This document shows, in pieces, positions 25,805 through 34,795 of a DNA stretch of 64,000 bases. The stretch is from contig NZ_CP042266.1 of the NCBI RefSeq assembly GCF_007856155.1, positions 7,874,001 through 7,938,000 of the forward strand, given 5' to 3'. Position 1 is the first letter of the stretch, and each line of letters starts with the position of its first letter. The translations under genes and the position numbers were made by a program. Source of the stretch: Streptomyces qinzhouensis (GTDB taxonomy: Bacteria; Actinomycetota; Actinomycetes; Streptomycetales; Streptomycetaceae). The notes beneath the pieces are model-generated. The model was not told where the DNA came from. It saw nothing but the letters and a program-made list of their open reading frames with translations, and made no database searches.

Positions 25805-26395
25805 TCAGAACTGCACGTCGGAGCAGGTGTAGAAGGCGTTGTCGGTATCCGCGACGGTCCAGACGCCGACGATCAGATGCCGGCCCGACTTCTGCGGCAG
25901 TACGCCGGAGTGGGTGACCGTGGCCCCGGGACGTACGCCCCCGAAGGGCACGGTCAGGAACGGCTGCGGCTCCAGATCCGCCCGGGTCAGCTTCTTCGTG
26001 GGGTTGTAACCGTCCTTGGTGACGAAGTACCGGAAGTCCGTGGTGGCGTGCTTGGCGGTGATCCGCCAGACGAAGGTGTGCTCCCGGCCGGCGGTCAGCC
26101 GGGTGGTGGGCCAGGAACCGGCGCGCGGATCGTCCAGTTCGGAGAAGCGGCCGTTGCCCCCGGCACAGATCGTGCCGTCGGCGGGCCCGCGCTGAGGGAA
26201 ACCCTTGAGGCCCTCGACGCTCCACGGCTCCCATTCGATCTGGCCGCAGTTGAGCACCGTACCGATACCGCACAACTGCTGGCGGCTGATGGGGGAGTCG
26301 ACATAGCCGTGACCCTGGGCGCTGCCCGAGGCCGTGAACAGGGTGACGCCCGCCAGACCTACGGCGAGCAGCGACGCGGTGAATCTGTTGCGCAT
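25805..26395 (-). CDS. Lytic polysaccharide monooxygenase, AA10 (chitin-binding type)
   Basis: 196 residues. The signal peptide ends just before His29 in HGYVDSPISRQQLC, so the mature protein starts with the histidine needed for the copper histidine brace. The second ligand is His116 in ITAKHATTDF, and the axial Phe188 is in DNAFYTCSD. Only the catalytic domain is present, with no carbohydrate-binding module, as in small Streptomyces CHB-type proteins. AA10 enzymes oxidatively cleave crystalline chitin (some cellulose); motif details favour chitin. ATG 26395 is chosen because GGAG lies six bases upstream; ATG 26407 lacks a site. A DasR-like palindrome lies 127 bp upstream, consistent with N-acetylglucosamine control. 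Confidence 0.92.
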   Translation of the reverse strand: MRNRFTASLLAVGLAGVTLFTASGSAQGHGYVDSPISRQQLCGIGTVLNCGQIEWEPWSVEGLKGFPQRGPADGTICAGGNGRFSELDDPRAGSWPTTRLTAGREHTFVWRITAKHATTDFRYFVTKDGYNPTKKLTRADLEPQPFLTVPFGGVRPGATVTHSGVLPQKSGRHLIVGVWTVADTDNAFYTCSDVQF

Positions 26396-26521
26396 GCTGT
26401 GCTCCATGAGTGGGGGGATGGAGTGGGGTGGGGTGCCGCATGCGGTGCGATCGACGGCCCGGAGCGCTGCCGGGTGGTCCCGGACCCGCCGGGGACAGCG
26501 CGAAGGCGATCGTACGAAAAG

Positions 26522-26537
26522 CTAGGTCTAGACCAAC
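26522..26537. promoter_or_regulatory. DasR-responsive element (dre) candidate
   Basis: The core GGTCTAGACC (26525-26534) is a perfect palindrome and identical to the core of the DasR consensus ACTGGTCTAGACCACT. It lies in the divergent region between the AA10 LPMO and the small secreted-protein gene. DasR is the GlcNAc-responsive GntR repressor of chitin genes in Streptomyces (established knowledge); binding here is inferred. Confidence 0.8.
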
Positions 26538-26712
26538 TCGGAGAGTAGCGCTCTCCGTTGAGCGTGTCCACCAATCGGGTGTCCGGATAGCGGACAGGGT
26601 GTCCGGCGGCCGACGACGCGCCGTTGACGGCCGGAAAGGTGCATGTCACCGTGCATCGCGCAAATAACCATATGGAGTCCCGCCGACACGGCGGGCGACA
26701 AGGAGGGTCGTT

Positions 26713-27189
26713 ATGAGCACTCGTATGCGCAGACCGGGAATCGTGTCGGCGGTCGCGCTCACCGTCTCCGGGGCGCTCCTCGCCGCGGGCGCCGTGAGCC
26801 AGGCGCAGGCGGCCCCCTCCGGCGCCCCGGCGCCACAGGCCAACGTGGTCTCGGCGCAGAGCGACCCGACGCCCGACGAACAGGTGAAGCTGCGTGAGAT
26901 CGCGGCCTCCATCTGGACCCCGGAGCTGGCCGCCGGCTGGAACATGAACGCCGATGTGGCCGATGTGCTCTCCCAGGCGACGGACCGCATCATCCAGTGT
27001 TCCGCCGCCTACGCCCTGGTGCCCAAGCCCCCGGGCTTCCGCCCCGGCATCGGCTATCTGGTCTCGTACTGGAAGAACATCCGGGACTACTTCCTGGCGG
27101 TACGCGGCGACCGCCAGTACAAGGGCTGTGTCGTCTCGACCGCGGCCTACTACCGCTCGATCATCGAGATGGCGTCGGCAGGTATCTGA
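26713..27189 (+). CDS. Small secreted protein of unknown function
   Basis: 158 residues. A signal peptide (RRPGIVSAVALTVSGALLA, cleavage after SQAQA near residue 33) is followed by a linker rich in Ala/Pro and a roughly 100-residue helical domain. That domain has two cysteines (in IIQCSAAY and YKGCVVST), aromatic-rich VSYWKNIRDYFLAVRGDRQY, and a terminal AAYYRSIIEMA helix. The two Cys could form a disulfide. I do not recognise the family. AGGAGGG lies six bases before ATG 26713. It is divergent from the LPMO and shares the intergenic region with the DasR-like site. Confidence 0.82.
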   Translation: MSTRMRRPGIVSAVALTVSGALLAAGAVSQAQAAPSGAPAPQANVVSAQSDPTPDEQVKLREIAASIWTPELAAGWNMNADVADVLSQATDRIIQCSAAYALVPKPPGFRPGIGYLVSYWKNIRDYFLAVRGDRQYKGCVVSTAAYYRSIIEMASAGI

Positions 27190-27264
27190 CGCCCGGGGCG
27201 TACGGCGGGCCGCCGTACGCCCTTCCCTTTCCCTTCCCTTTCCCTTCGCCCCGGCCCCTTCCCG

Positions 27265-27318
27265 GGCCCGTTGAGCCGACCGGCCGACCCCGGCCCGTTG
27301 AGCCGACCGGCCGACCCC
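27265..27318. repeat. Two tandem copies of a 27-bp repeat
   Basis: The unit beginning GGCCCGTTGAGCCGACCGGC occurs at 27265 and 27292. It follows a pure-pyrimidine CCCTTT-type run at about 27221-27249. Both lie in the gap between the secreted protein and the APC permease. Confidence 0.85.
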
Positions 27319-27457
27319 GGGCCCGGCCCCGGCGCGGCGCGAGGGAATCCGGCCCCGGATTCCTAGAGTGACAGCGGCACTTCCCGCCACCCCGCGGCCG
27401 CGCACCAGGGACCACCCGGCCCGCGCGCGCCCCGTCCGGAAGCACGAGGGCCGCTCC

Positions 27458-29101
27458 ATGGCGAAGCAGCGCGACGCCGCGCAGGCACCCGGCAATCCGG
27501 GGCTGCGCCGGGACATCGGACTGATCGGTCTGATCTGGACGTCCGAAGGGTCGATCATCGGCTCCGGCTGGCTGTTCGGCGCCCTGTTCGCGGCCCAGGC
27601 GGCCGGGACCGCGGCGCTGCTGTCCTGGGCGATCGGCGCCGTGGCCATCATCATCCTGGCCTTCGTCCACGCCGAACTCGGCGCGGCCTACCCCGTCGCG
27701 GGCGGCACCGCCCGCTTTCCGCACTATGCCTTCGGCAGTGCCGCGGGCGCCTCCTTCGGCTGGTTCTCCTGGCTCCAGGCGGTGGCCACCGCCCCCATCG
27801 AGGTGATGGCGTCCCTCAACTATCTGAGCGTGCACGCGGACTGGGTACAGAAGGGCGAGCACCAGCTCACCGCCGCGGGCTACGGCCTGGCGGTCGCCTT
27901 CATGGCCTTCTTCGTCGTCGTCAACTTCTTCGGAATCCGCTGGCTCGCCCACACCAACAGCCTGGCGACCTGGTGGAAAGTGGCCATTCCGGTACTGACG
28001 ATCGTGGCCCTGGCGGCGACCGCGTTCCACGGCGAGAACTTCGGCCACGGGGGCTTCGCCCCCTTCGGTGCCCAGGGCATCCTCTCCGCCATCAGCACCA
28101 GCGGCATCATCTTCGCGTTTCTCGGCTTCGAACAGGCCGACCAGCTGGCGGGGGAGAGCCGCAATCCGGCCCGTGACATCCCGCTCGCGGTCATCGGTTC
28201 GATCCTGCTCGGCGTGCTGATCTACGTCGCGCTCCAGGTGGTGTTCATCGGCGCGCTGCCCCCGGACGCCTTCGTCCACGGCTGGGCCGATCTGACCTTC
28301 GCCGACAAGGCGGGCCCCTTCGCGGGTCTCGCCACCTCCGTCGGGCTGAGCTGGCTGGCCGCGCTGATCTACATCGACGCCGTGATCTCCCCGACCGGTA
28401 CGGGACTGATCTACACCACCGCCGCTTCCCGGGTCTCGTACGGGCTCTCCCGCAACGGCTATGTCCCCGTCCTCTTCGAGCGCACGACCCGGCGCGGAGT
28501 GCCCTGGTTCAGCCTGCTGTTCGCCTTCATCGTGGGGCTGATCGTCTTTCTGCCCTTCCCCACCTGGCAGAAGCTGGTCGGTTTCGTCACCTCGGCGAGC
28601 GTGCTGATGTACGCGGGCGCACCGCTGGCCCTGGGGTGTCTGCGCAAACAGGACCCCGACCGGCACCGCCCCTACCGGCTGCCCGCCGGACACTTCTGGT
28701 CGCCGGTCGCCTTCATCGTCGCCAATCTGATCATCTACTGGGCGGGCTGGGACACGCTCTGGCGGCTCGGCGTCGCGATCGTCATCGGCTATCTCCTGCT
28801 CGGTGCCTCCGCCGCACTCCGTCTCAACCCCCGGCTTCCGCATCCCGACTGGCGGCCGGCCCAGTGGCTGCCGGTGTATCTGCTCGGCCTGGGAGTGATC
28901 TCGTGGCAGGGCGGCTTCTGCAGTACGGGACCGGCGTCGACGGTCGACTGCGGGGCGACCGGCGCGATTCCGCTGTGGTGGGACATCGCCGTGGTGACCG
29001 TCTTCAGCCTGGTGATCTACTACTGGGCCCAGGCGGTCAGGCTGCCCCGGGAGGAGACCCAGGAGTACATCGGCTCGGTCGAGGTCGTCCCGGAGCACTG
29101 A
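27458..29101 (+). CDS. APC-superfamily amino acid/amine permease
   Basis: 547 residues with about 12 membrane segments. LIGLIWTSEGSIIGSGWLFG near the N-terminus is the APC helix-1 G-S-I-I-G-S-G substrate motif, and FAFLGFEQADQLAGESRNP is the helix-6/7 loop signature. The C-terminus is a short cytoplasmic tail. It should import an amino acid, amine or related solute by proton symport; specificity is not visible. ATG 27458 is chosen with ACGAGGG eight bases upstream. It is convergent with the MocR regulator, which is a possible but unproved controller. Confidence 0.88.
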   Translation: MAKQRDAAQAPGNPGLRRDIGLIGLIWTSEGSIIGSGWLFGALFAAQAAGTAALLSWAIGAVAIIILAFVHAELGAAYPVAGGTARFPHYAFGSAAGASFGWFSWLQAVATAPIEVMASLNYLSVHADWVQKGEHQLTAAGYGLAVAFMAFFVVVNFFGIRWLAHTNSLATWWKVAIPVLTIVALAATAFHGENFGHGGFAPFGAQGILSAISTSGIIFAFLGFEQADQLAGESRNPARDIPLAVIGSILLGVLIYVALQVVFIGALPPDAFVHGWADLTFADKAGPFAGLATSVGLSWLAALIYIDAVISPTGTGLIYTTAASRVSYGLSRNGYVPVLFERTTRRGVPWFSLLFAFIVGLIVFLPFPTWQKLVGFVTSASVLMYAGAPLALGCLRKQDPDRHRPYRLPAGHFWSPVAFIVANLIIYWAGWDTLWRLGVAIVIGYLLLGASAALRLNPRLPHPDWRPAQWLPVYLLGLGVISWQGGFCSTGPASTVDCGATGAIPLWWDIAVVTVFSLVIYYWAQAVRLPREETQEYIGSVEVVPEH

Positions 29102-29137
29102 CCGGAAGAGGCGGATCGGGCCGTGCCGCGGCGGCCG

Positions 29138-30478
29138 TCAGTCGCCGACGAGATGATCGTCCGGTGCCGAGCGCGCCAGCCGGGCCAGGGTCGCCAGGGC
29201 CCGCGGCAGTACCTGCGCGGGAGGCGAGGCGAGACCGATGCGCACCGCGTCCACCGCGGGGTGCGGGGCGGCCGTGAACGCCGAGGCCGGGACCACCCCG
29301 ATGCCCTGCCGCGCCGCCGCGGCGACGAAGGTGTCGGAGCGCCAACTGCCCGGCAGCTCCCACCAGCAGTGATAGGACCGGGGTTCGGTGCGGAGAGCGA
29401 AGCCCGCCAGTTCACGCCGGGCGATCTCCTGCCGCTCGGCGGCCTGCCGCTGCTTCGCCAGCACCAGCGCCCGTACCGTGCCGTCCCGCTGCCAGCGGGA
29501 CGCGGCCTCCAGCGCGAACCCCATCGGAAGGCTGCCGCCCGAACGCAGCGCGACCGCGACCTCGGTATGCAGTTCGGGAGGCACGACCGCGTACCCCAGA
29601 TTGAGGCCGGGGGCGATCCGCTTGGAGAGGCTGTCGACCAGGACGGTCACCTCGGGCGCGAGCGCGGCCAGCGGCGGCACATCGTCGCGGAGGAACGCCC
29701 AGACGGTGTCCTCCAGCACCGGCACACCCAGTCGGAGCACCACCTCGGCGAGTGCGGCCCGGCGGTGCGGCGGCATGGTCAGCGACAGCGGATTGTGGAG
29801 CGTCGGCTGGGTGTAGACGGCGTGCAGCGGCCCGCTCCGCCGGGCCTGCTCGACCGCCTCCGGCACCAGCCCGTCCCCGTCCATCGCGAGCGGCACGACG
29901 GTGGCGCCGAGCCGGGCGGCGAGGGACTTCACCGAGGGGTATGTCAGCTCCTCCACGCCCAGCCGGCCGCCCGGCGGCACCAGCGCGGCCAGTACCGCGG
30001 CGATCGCCTGGCGGCCGTTGCCGGCGAACAGCACCCGCGCCGGATCGGGCCGCCAGCCGCCCCGGACCAGCAGATCGGCGGCGGCTTCCCGGGCGGACGC
30101 GGTCCCGGCGGCACCGGACGGCCGCAGCGCGGAGTCCAGCGCCCCGGGCCGGACCATCGTCCCCAGCCCGCGCGCCAGCAGATCCGACTGCTCCGGCACC
30201 ACCGGATAGTTCAGCTCCATGTCGACCGGGCTGCGGCCGGCCTCGGTGAGTGCGGGGGAGGCCGTATCGGGCGCGGCGCGGACGAAGGTGCCGCGGCCCA
30301 CCTCGCCCACGGTGAGCCCGCGCCGGGCCAGTTCCCGGTAGACCCGGCCCGCGGTGGAGGCGGCGATACCGCGCTGCCGGGCGAAGTCCCGCAGCGGCGG
30401 AAGCCGGTCGCCCGGCCGCAGTCCGCCCGCCCTGATCTCCTCGGTCACCGTGTCCGCGACGCTCTGATAGTCCGTCAA
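29138..30478 (-). CDS. MocR-family regulator (GntR HTH plus aminotransferase domain)
   Basis: 446 residues. A GntR winged helix (about 5-68) with RPGDRLPPLRDFARQRGIAA, STAGRVYRELARRG and GRGTFV is fused to a fold-type I aminotransferase domain. The PLP lysine is Lys286 in DSLSKRIAPGLNLGY. Further PLP-domain landmarks are YTQPTLHNPLSLTMP and PVLEDTVWAFLR. MocR proteins sense a PLP adduct or amino compound and control amine, vitamin B6 or amino acid genes. It starts at TTG 30478 directly after a GGAGGGGGCG site. It is divergent from the DinB-like gene, and repeated operator-like elements lie at 30557-30590. Confidence 0.9.
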   Translation of the reverse strand: MTDYQSVADTVTEEIRAGGLRPGDRLPPLRDFARQRGIAASTAGRVYRELARRGLTVGEVGRGTFVRAAPDTASPALTEAGRSPVDMELNYPVVPEQSDLLARGLGTMVRPGALDSALRPSGAAGTASAREAAADLLVRGGWRPDPARVLFAGNGRQAIAAVLAALVPPGGRLGVEELTYPSVKSLAARLGATVVPLAMDGDGLVPEAVEQARRSGPLHAVYTQPTLHNPLSLTMPPHRRAALAEVVLRLGVPVLEDTVWAFLRDDVPPLAALAPEVTVLVDSLSKRIAPGLNLGYAVVPPELHTEVAVALRSGGSLPMGFALEAASRWQRDGTVRALVLAKQRQAAERQEIARRELAGFALRTEPRSYHCWWELPGSWRSDTFVAAAARQGIGVVPASAFTAAPHPAVDAVRIGLASPPAQVLPRALATLARLARSAPDDHLVGD

Positions 30479-30544
30479 CGCCCCCTCCGTCCATGCTGTT
30501 CGCCCCGGGCCGGGCGGGCGAGGGTGCGGTTGTCTTTGCCCGCA

Positions 30545-30590
30545 TCCAATCACGCGATTGCACCGAGGGCAATGCCGGAGATTGCACCGA
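30545..30590. promoter_or_regulatory. MocR-type operator: direct repeats with inverted arms
   Basis: ATTGCACCGA occurs at 30557-30566 and again at 30581-30590, exactly 24 bp apart, in direct orientation. CAATCACGCGATTG and ATTGCACCGAGGGCAAT add short inverted arms around the first copy. MocR/GabR-type regulators are known to bind direct repeats two helical turns or so apart. The site lies between the MocR gene (start 30478) and the divergent gene at 30721. Confidence 0.65.
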
Positions 30591-30720
30591 TTGTCTTCGG
30601 GTTCTAGACTCGGAGCCGCCCGGTGTCCGGTACACGGGGCAGCGGGGCTCGTGACCGTACCGGGTGGGGACCCGGCTCCGGGGCGGGCGGCGTGACCATG
30701 AGGAAGGAACCCGTGGTTCG

Positions 30721-31281
30721 ATGAGCGCGACCCCCCTGACGCGGACGATCCCCGATTCCCTGCCCCTGCCGCGATGTCACCGCTGCGACTTCGCCGACCG
30801 GCCCTTCGGGCGGGAGACCGCGGCCGCGGTACTGCGGGAGTACGCGGTCCGCTGGCAGCGCGTACTGGCCGACCCGAGAACGACGTCCCGTCCCGTCGGA
30901 GCGCTCGCCTGGTCCCCGCTGGAACACGCCTGTCACGTACGGGACATGTGCCTGCTCTTCCACCAGCGGCTGGACCTGACGCTCGGGACCGGCCCCCGCG
31001 GACCGCGGCCCGCTCCGGCCGGCGACACCGGCGGGCAGCTCCCCGGGCTCTACCGCGACGAGGACCCGCGGCGGGTCTCCGGTGAACTGGGCCGGGCCGC
31101 CGGTGCGCTGGCCCTGAGACTGGCCGGCCTCACCGCCGCCGACTGGGACCACGACGACCCGCGGTTCCCCGGCGAGCGGCTGACGGTCGACTTCTTCACC
31201 CGTCATCTGCTCCATGACATCGCCCACGACCTCGGAGAGGTACTGCGGGCGGGCGACGGCCGGAGCGTGGCCGCACGGTAG
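30721..31281 (+). CDS. DinB-like four-helix-bundle protein
   Basis: 186 residues. A CHRCDF motif at the N-terminus is followed by helices typical of DinB/YfiT-like proteins: WSPLEHACHVRDMCLLFHQRL with a metal-binding-like His and HLLHDIAHDLGEVL near the C-terminus with the H-x-x-x-H pair. These proteins are often metal-dependent thiol transferases (mycothiol-dependent in actinobacteria), but the activity is not shown by sequence alone. ATG 30721 has AGGAAGG 13 bases upstream, which is long; no better start is visible. It is divergent from the MocR gene. Confidence 0.78.
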   Translation: MSATPLTRTIPDSLPLPRCHRCDFADRPFGRETAAAVLREYAVRWQRVLADPRTTSRPVGALAWSPLEHACHVRDMCLLFHQRLDLTLGTGPRGPRPAPAGDTGGQLPGLYRDEDPRRVSGELGRAAGALALRLAGLTAADWDHDDPRFPGERLTVDFFTRHLLHDIAHDLGEVLRAGDGRSVAAR

Positions 31282-31309
31282 CGGATCCCCTCCGCCGGCC
31301 GGGGACGAG

Positions 31310-31355
31310 GACGGCCGCCGCCGCCGGGGCGCGGGCCCCGGCGGCGGCGGCCGTC
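31310..31355. terminator. Bidirectional terminator, about 21-bp perfect stem
   Basis: The arms 31310-31330 and 31335-31355 are fully complementary around a GCGG loop. It lies between convergent genes ending at 31281 and 31386. Confidence 0.85.
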
Positions 31356-31385
31356 ACCGCTCCGTACGATCTCGGAACACGGGCG

Positions 31386-32204
31386 TCACGCCTTGCGGCC
31401 GACCCCGCCCAGCGCGATGACATCGCCGTCGGTCACCGCGTCGGGCGCCGGGCGCCAGTGGGCCAGCGGTACGACACCCGGCTCCAGCAGCTCCAGCTCC
31501 TCGAAGAACCCGGCGACCTCCGCCGGGCTCCGCAGGAAGTACGGCGCGGCCCCGCTGTCGTTGTACTGCCGGGTGGCCTCGGCATTGCCCGCGTGGGTGT
31601 TCACACTGTCGTTGAAGACCAGATAGCTCCCCGACGGCAGCGCGTCCATCAGCGTACCCACGATCGACCGCGCCTCCTCGTAGGTGGAGACATGCCCGAT
31701 CACCTGCATCAGCGTCAGCGCCACCGGCCGGCTGAGGTCCAGGATGTCCCGGGCCTTGCCGAGGATGGCCACCGGGTCGTGCAGATCGGCGTCGATGTAG
31801 TCGGTGGCACCCTCGGGGGTGCTCACCAGCAGCGCCCGGGCGTGTGCCAGGACCAGCGGGTCGTTGTCCACATAGACGATCCGCGACGAGGGCGCGGCCC
31901 GCTGGGCTATCTGATGGGTGTTGTCGGCCGTCGGCAGACCCGTGCCGATATCGAGGAACTGACGGATCCCCACCTCGCGCGCGAGATGGGTCACGGTACG
32001 GGCGAGGAACGCGCGGGAGTCCCGGGCCAGGTCGACGATCCCGGGGAACGACTGCCGGAACTCCTCACCGACCTCCTGGTCGACGGGGTAGTTGTCCTTG
32101 CCGCCCAGCCAGTAGTTCCAGACCCGGGCCGAATGCGGGGCCCCGGTGTCGAACTCCGGATGCCGCGACCGGCCCGTCCCGCTGTCCGGCGTGTCGGCTG
32201 TCAT
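31386..32204 (-). CDS. SAM-dependent methyltransferase, DUF574 family (second copy)
   Basis: 272 residues, a paralogue of the protein at 6891-7688. It shares SARVWNYWLGGKDN (about 26-39), the SAM loop FLDIGTGLPTADNTHQ, VYVDNDPLVLAHARALL and a HWRPAPDA end. Unlike the other copy it stands alone, without an adjacent DUF5753 regulator. The GGGAGG site lies nine bases before ATG 32204. Its target is unknown. It is divergent from the osmoprotectant permease operon. Confidence 0.86.
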   Translation of the reverse strand: MTADTPDSGTGRSRHPEFDTGAPHSARVWNYWLGGKDNYPVDQEVGEEFRQSFPGIVDLARDSRAFLARTVTHLAREVGIRQFLDIGTGLPTADNTHQIAQRAAPSSRIVYVDNDPLVLAHARALLVSTPEGATDYIDADLHDPVAILGKARDILDLSRPVALTLMQVIGHVSTYEEARSIVGTLMDALPSGSYLVFNDSVNTHAGNAEATRQYNDSGAAPYFLRSPAEVAGFFEELELLEPGVVPLAHWRPAPDAVTDGDVIALGGVGRKA

Positions 32205-32469
32205 TGAGGTGAACCTCCCGGCTTGTGGTGCGATCTGGTTCTGCGCGGTTCAACCTAGTGCCGTTCGGATCACCCTCCGACAGCGGGTGGCCGTATGCGG
32301 TGCCGCCGGTACTCCGACGGCCCCCGGCGCCATGCCTCCCGGGCCGCCGCCCCGCGGTCGGCACAGCCCATAGCCCATAGCCCACAGCCGACAGTCCACC
32401 GCGCACGCCGTATCGCCCGTTCGGCCCCGGCGGCGCGCGCCCCGGCCGCCCCCGCGCTCGAATGGGCAG

Positions 32470-33183
32470 ATGACCGCGTTCGGGAAGTGGACCGCGCCCG
32501 GCGCCGCGCCGGACGACTGCCTCGCCCGCAACGACTGGATCTGCGGCGCCTATCTCGCCACCCGCCGTGAGCTCCTCCAGGACGCCGTCCTCCAGCACCT
32601 CCAGCTCACCGCCGCCGCCGTGGCACTGGCCCTCGTGGTCGCCGTACCGCTCGCCGTCGCCGCCCGCACCGCGCGCTGGGCGGCGGGCCCGGTCCTGGCC
32701 CTGACCACGATCCTCTACACCATCCCGTCCCTCGCCATGTTCTCCCTGCTGCTCCCGGTGTACGGGCTCTCCGCCTCCCTCGTGATCGCCGGACTGGTGC
32801 TGTACTCACTGACGCTGCTGGTCCGGAACATCCTCGCCGGGCTGCGTGCCGTCCCCGAGGAGACCCGGCAGGCCGCGCGGGGCCTGGGCTACGGACCGCT
32901 GAGACTGCTGCTCACCGTCGAACTCCCGCTCGCACTGCCCGCGGCCATGGCGGGTCTGCGCATCGCCACGGTCTCCGCGATCTCCCTGGTCACCATCGGC
33001 GCGATCGTCGGTTACGGAGGTCTCGGCAACCTCATCTACGCGGGCATGAACACCTACTTCAAGGCCCAGGTCCTCACCGCGTCCGTGCTGTGTGTCGTCA
33101 TCGCCGTCGCCGCCGATCTGCTGCTCCTCCTCGTCCAGCGGCTCGCCACCCCCTGGGCCCGCCATCAGGGCGGCGCGGCATGA
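32470..33183 (+). CDS. ABC transporter permease, glycine betaine/choline type
   Basis: 237 residues with about five to six membrane segments. The EAA-like loop is VPEETRQAARGLGYGPLRLL, followed by VELPLALPAAMAGLRIATV. This is the OpuCB/OpuCD-ProW permease pattern (BPD_transp_1). It imports compatible solutes such as glycine betaine or choline. No clear ribosome-binding site precedes ATG 32470. It overlaps the next permease by ATGA; the substrate-binding lipoprotein follows, and the ATPase is encoded at 36058-37221 on the other strand. Confidence 0.9.
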   Translation: MTAFGKWTAPGAAPDDCLARNDWICGAYLATRRELLQDAVLQHLQLTAAAVALALVVAVPLAVAARTARWAAGPVLALTTILYTIPSLAMFSLLLPVYGLSASLVIAGLVLYSLTLLVRNILAGLRAVPEETRQAARGLGYGPLRLLLTVELPLALPAAMAGLRIATVSAISLVTIGAIVGYGGLGNLIYAGMNTYFKAQVLTASVLCVVIAVAADLLLLLVQRLATPWARHQGGAA

Positions 33184-33854
33184 CCACCCTCTCCCAGGCC
33201 TGGACCTGGCTGACCAGCGCCGACAACTGGTCCGGCGAGGGCGGAATCACCCAGCGGCTGACCGAGCACATCGTCCTCACCGCCGTCTGTCTCGTCCTGA
33301 GCTGTCTGATCGCCCTCCCGGTCGCCCTCGTCCTCGGCCACCTCGGTCGCGGCGGCACGCTCGCCGTCAACATCGCCAACGCCGGCCGGGCCGTTCCCAC
33401 CTTCGCGGTCCTCGTCCTGCTGCTGCTCAGCCCCATCGGCCGGTACGGCGCCTGGCCCACGGTCATCGCCCTCGTCCTGTTCGCCGTGCCACCGCTGCTC
33501 ACCAACGCGTACGTCGGCATGCGCGGCGTCGACCGCGATATCGTCGCCGCCGCCCGGGGCATGGGAATGACGGGCGGCCAGCTGCTGCGGGGCGTCGAGC
33601 TGCCCCTCGCGCTGCCGCTGATCCTCACCGGCGTGCGGATCGCCGCCGTCCAGCTCGTGGCCACCGCGACCATCGCCGCGCTCGCGGGCGGCGGGGGCCT
33701 TGGCCGGATCATCACCGCGGGCTTCAATCTGGCCGACACCCCGCAGGTCGTGGCGGGCGCCGTCCTGGTCGCCGCGCTCGCCCTGCTGGTGGAGGGGGTC
33801 TGCGTGCTCGCGGAGCGGTTCGCCCCGGCGGGCGTCAGGCGGGCGGGCGACTGA
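33180..33854 (+). CDS. ABC transporter permease, glycine betaine/choline type
   Basis: 224 residues and about five to six membrane segments. The coupling loop GVDRDIVAAARGMGMTGGQLL and ELPLALPLILTGVRIAAVQ mark a second OpuC-type permease. A long hydrophilic N-terminus (SQAWTWLTSADNWSG) is typical of this subunit. ATG 33180 overlaps the stop of the first permease, and its own stop overlaps the start of the binding protein, so all three are translationally coupled. Confidence 0.9.
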   Translation: MTTLSQAWTWLTSADNWSGEGGITQRLTEHIVLTAVCLVLSCLIALPVALVLGHLGRGGTLAVNIANAGRAVPTFAVLVLLLLSPIGRYGAWPTVIALVLFAVPPLLTNAYVGMRGVDRDIVAAARGMGMTGGQLLRGVELPLALPLILTGVRIAAVQLVATATIAALAGGGGLGRIITAGFNLADTPQVVAGAVLVAALALLVEGVCVLAERFAPAGVRRAGD

Positions 33855-34795
33855 TGCGCCGCCGTCCGTTCGCCGCCGTCCTCCTCGCTCTGACGGTGCT
33901 CACCGGCTGCGCCACCGGCCCTTCGCTGGAACACCGGGGAGACATCACCGCACCCCCCGGCAACAGCCGCGAGCTGACCGTCGGCTCGGCCGGTTTCACC
34001 GAGAGCGACCTGCTCGCCCGGATGTACGCCCTGCTGCTCCGGCACGCCGGTTACCACGTCACGATCCTGTCCGTCACCAACCGGGAGCTGTACGAACCGG
34101 CCCTGGAGAGCGGCCGGATCGACGTCGTACCCGAGTACGCGGCGACCTTCGCCGACTGGCTGAACGCCAAGACCAACGGGCCGGACGCGCCGGCCGTCGG
34201 CTCACCGGACCTGACGAAGACCATGACGGCGCTGCGGCGGCTGGCCGGACCCCGCGGCCTGACCGTCCTCGACCCCGGCCGCGCCGTCGACCAGAACGCC
34301 TTCGCCGTGACCCGCGCCTACGCCGCCGAGCACCGGCTGAAGACCCTCAGCGACCTGGGCCGGTCCGGGCTTCCGGTACGGCTGGCGGCGGGCGACGAAT
34401 GCGTCCGGCGGCCGTACTGCGAACCCGGGCTGCGCAAGACGTACGGCATCGACATCGTCGCCGTCGATCCCAAGGGCGTCGGCACCACCCAGGCCAAACA
34501 GGCGGTCCAGAGCGGCAGCGACCAGATGGTGCTCACCACTACCACCGACGCCACGCTCGACCAGTTCGGACTGGTGCTGCTCGCCGACGACCGGCACCTT
34601 CAGAACGCCGACTACATCGTGCCGGTGGTCAACCGCGCCCGGGCCGGCGGCCCGGGCGTCGGCCGGGCCCTGTCGGCCCTCAACACCGTCCTGACCACCG
34701 CCGATCTGGCGTCGCTCAACCAACAGGTCGACAGCTGGCGCCGCCTCCCCGACTCCGTGGCCCGCGCCTATCTGGAGTCGAAGGGCCTGCTATGA
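33854..34795 (+). CDS. Osmoprotectant-binding lipoprotein (OpuCC/OpuBC-like)
   Basis: 313 residues. The lipobox LTGC places the lipidated Cys at 19. The mature domain is an OpuAC-type binding protein: LTVGSAGFTESDLLARMYALLL, GRIDVVPEYAATFADWLN and GSDQMVLTTTTDATLDQFGL. These proteins deliver betaine, choline, carnitine or similar to the permease. ATG 33854 overlaps the permease stop as TGATG. The gene overlaps the end of the convergent unknown gene by six bases. Confidence 0.9.
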   Translation: MRRRPFAAVLLALTVLTGCATGPSLEHRGDITAPPGNSRELTVGSAGFTESDLLARMYALLLRHAGYHVTILSVTNRELYEPALESGRIDVVPEYAATFADWLNAKTNGPDAPAVGSPDLTKTMTALRRLAGPRGLTVLDPGRAVDQNAFAVTRAYAAEHRLKTLSDLGRSGLPVRLAAGDECVRRPYCEPGLRKTYGIDIVAVDPKGVGTTQAKQAVQSGSDQMVLTTTTDATLDQFGLVLLADDRHLQNADYIVPVVNRARAGGPGVGRALSALNTVLTTADLASLNQQVDSWRRLPDSVARAYLESKGLL

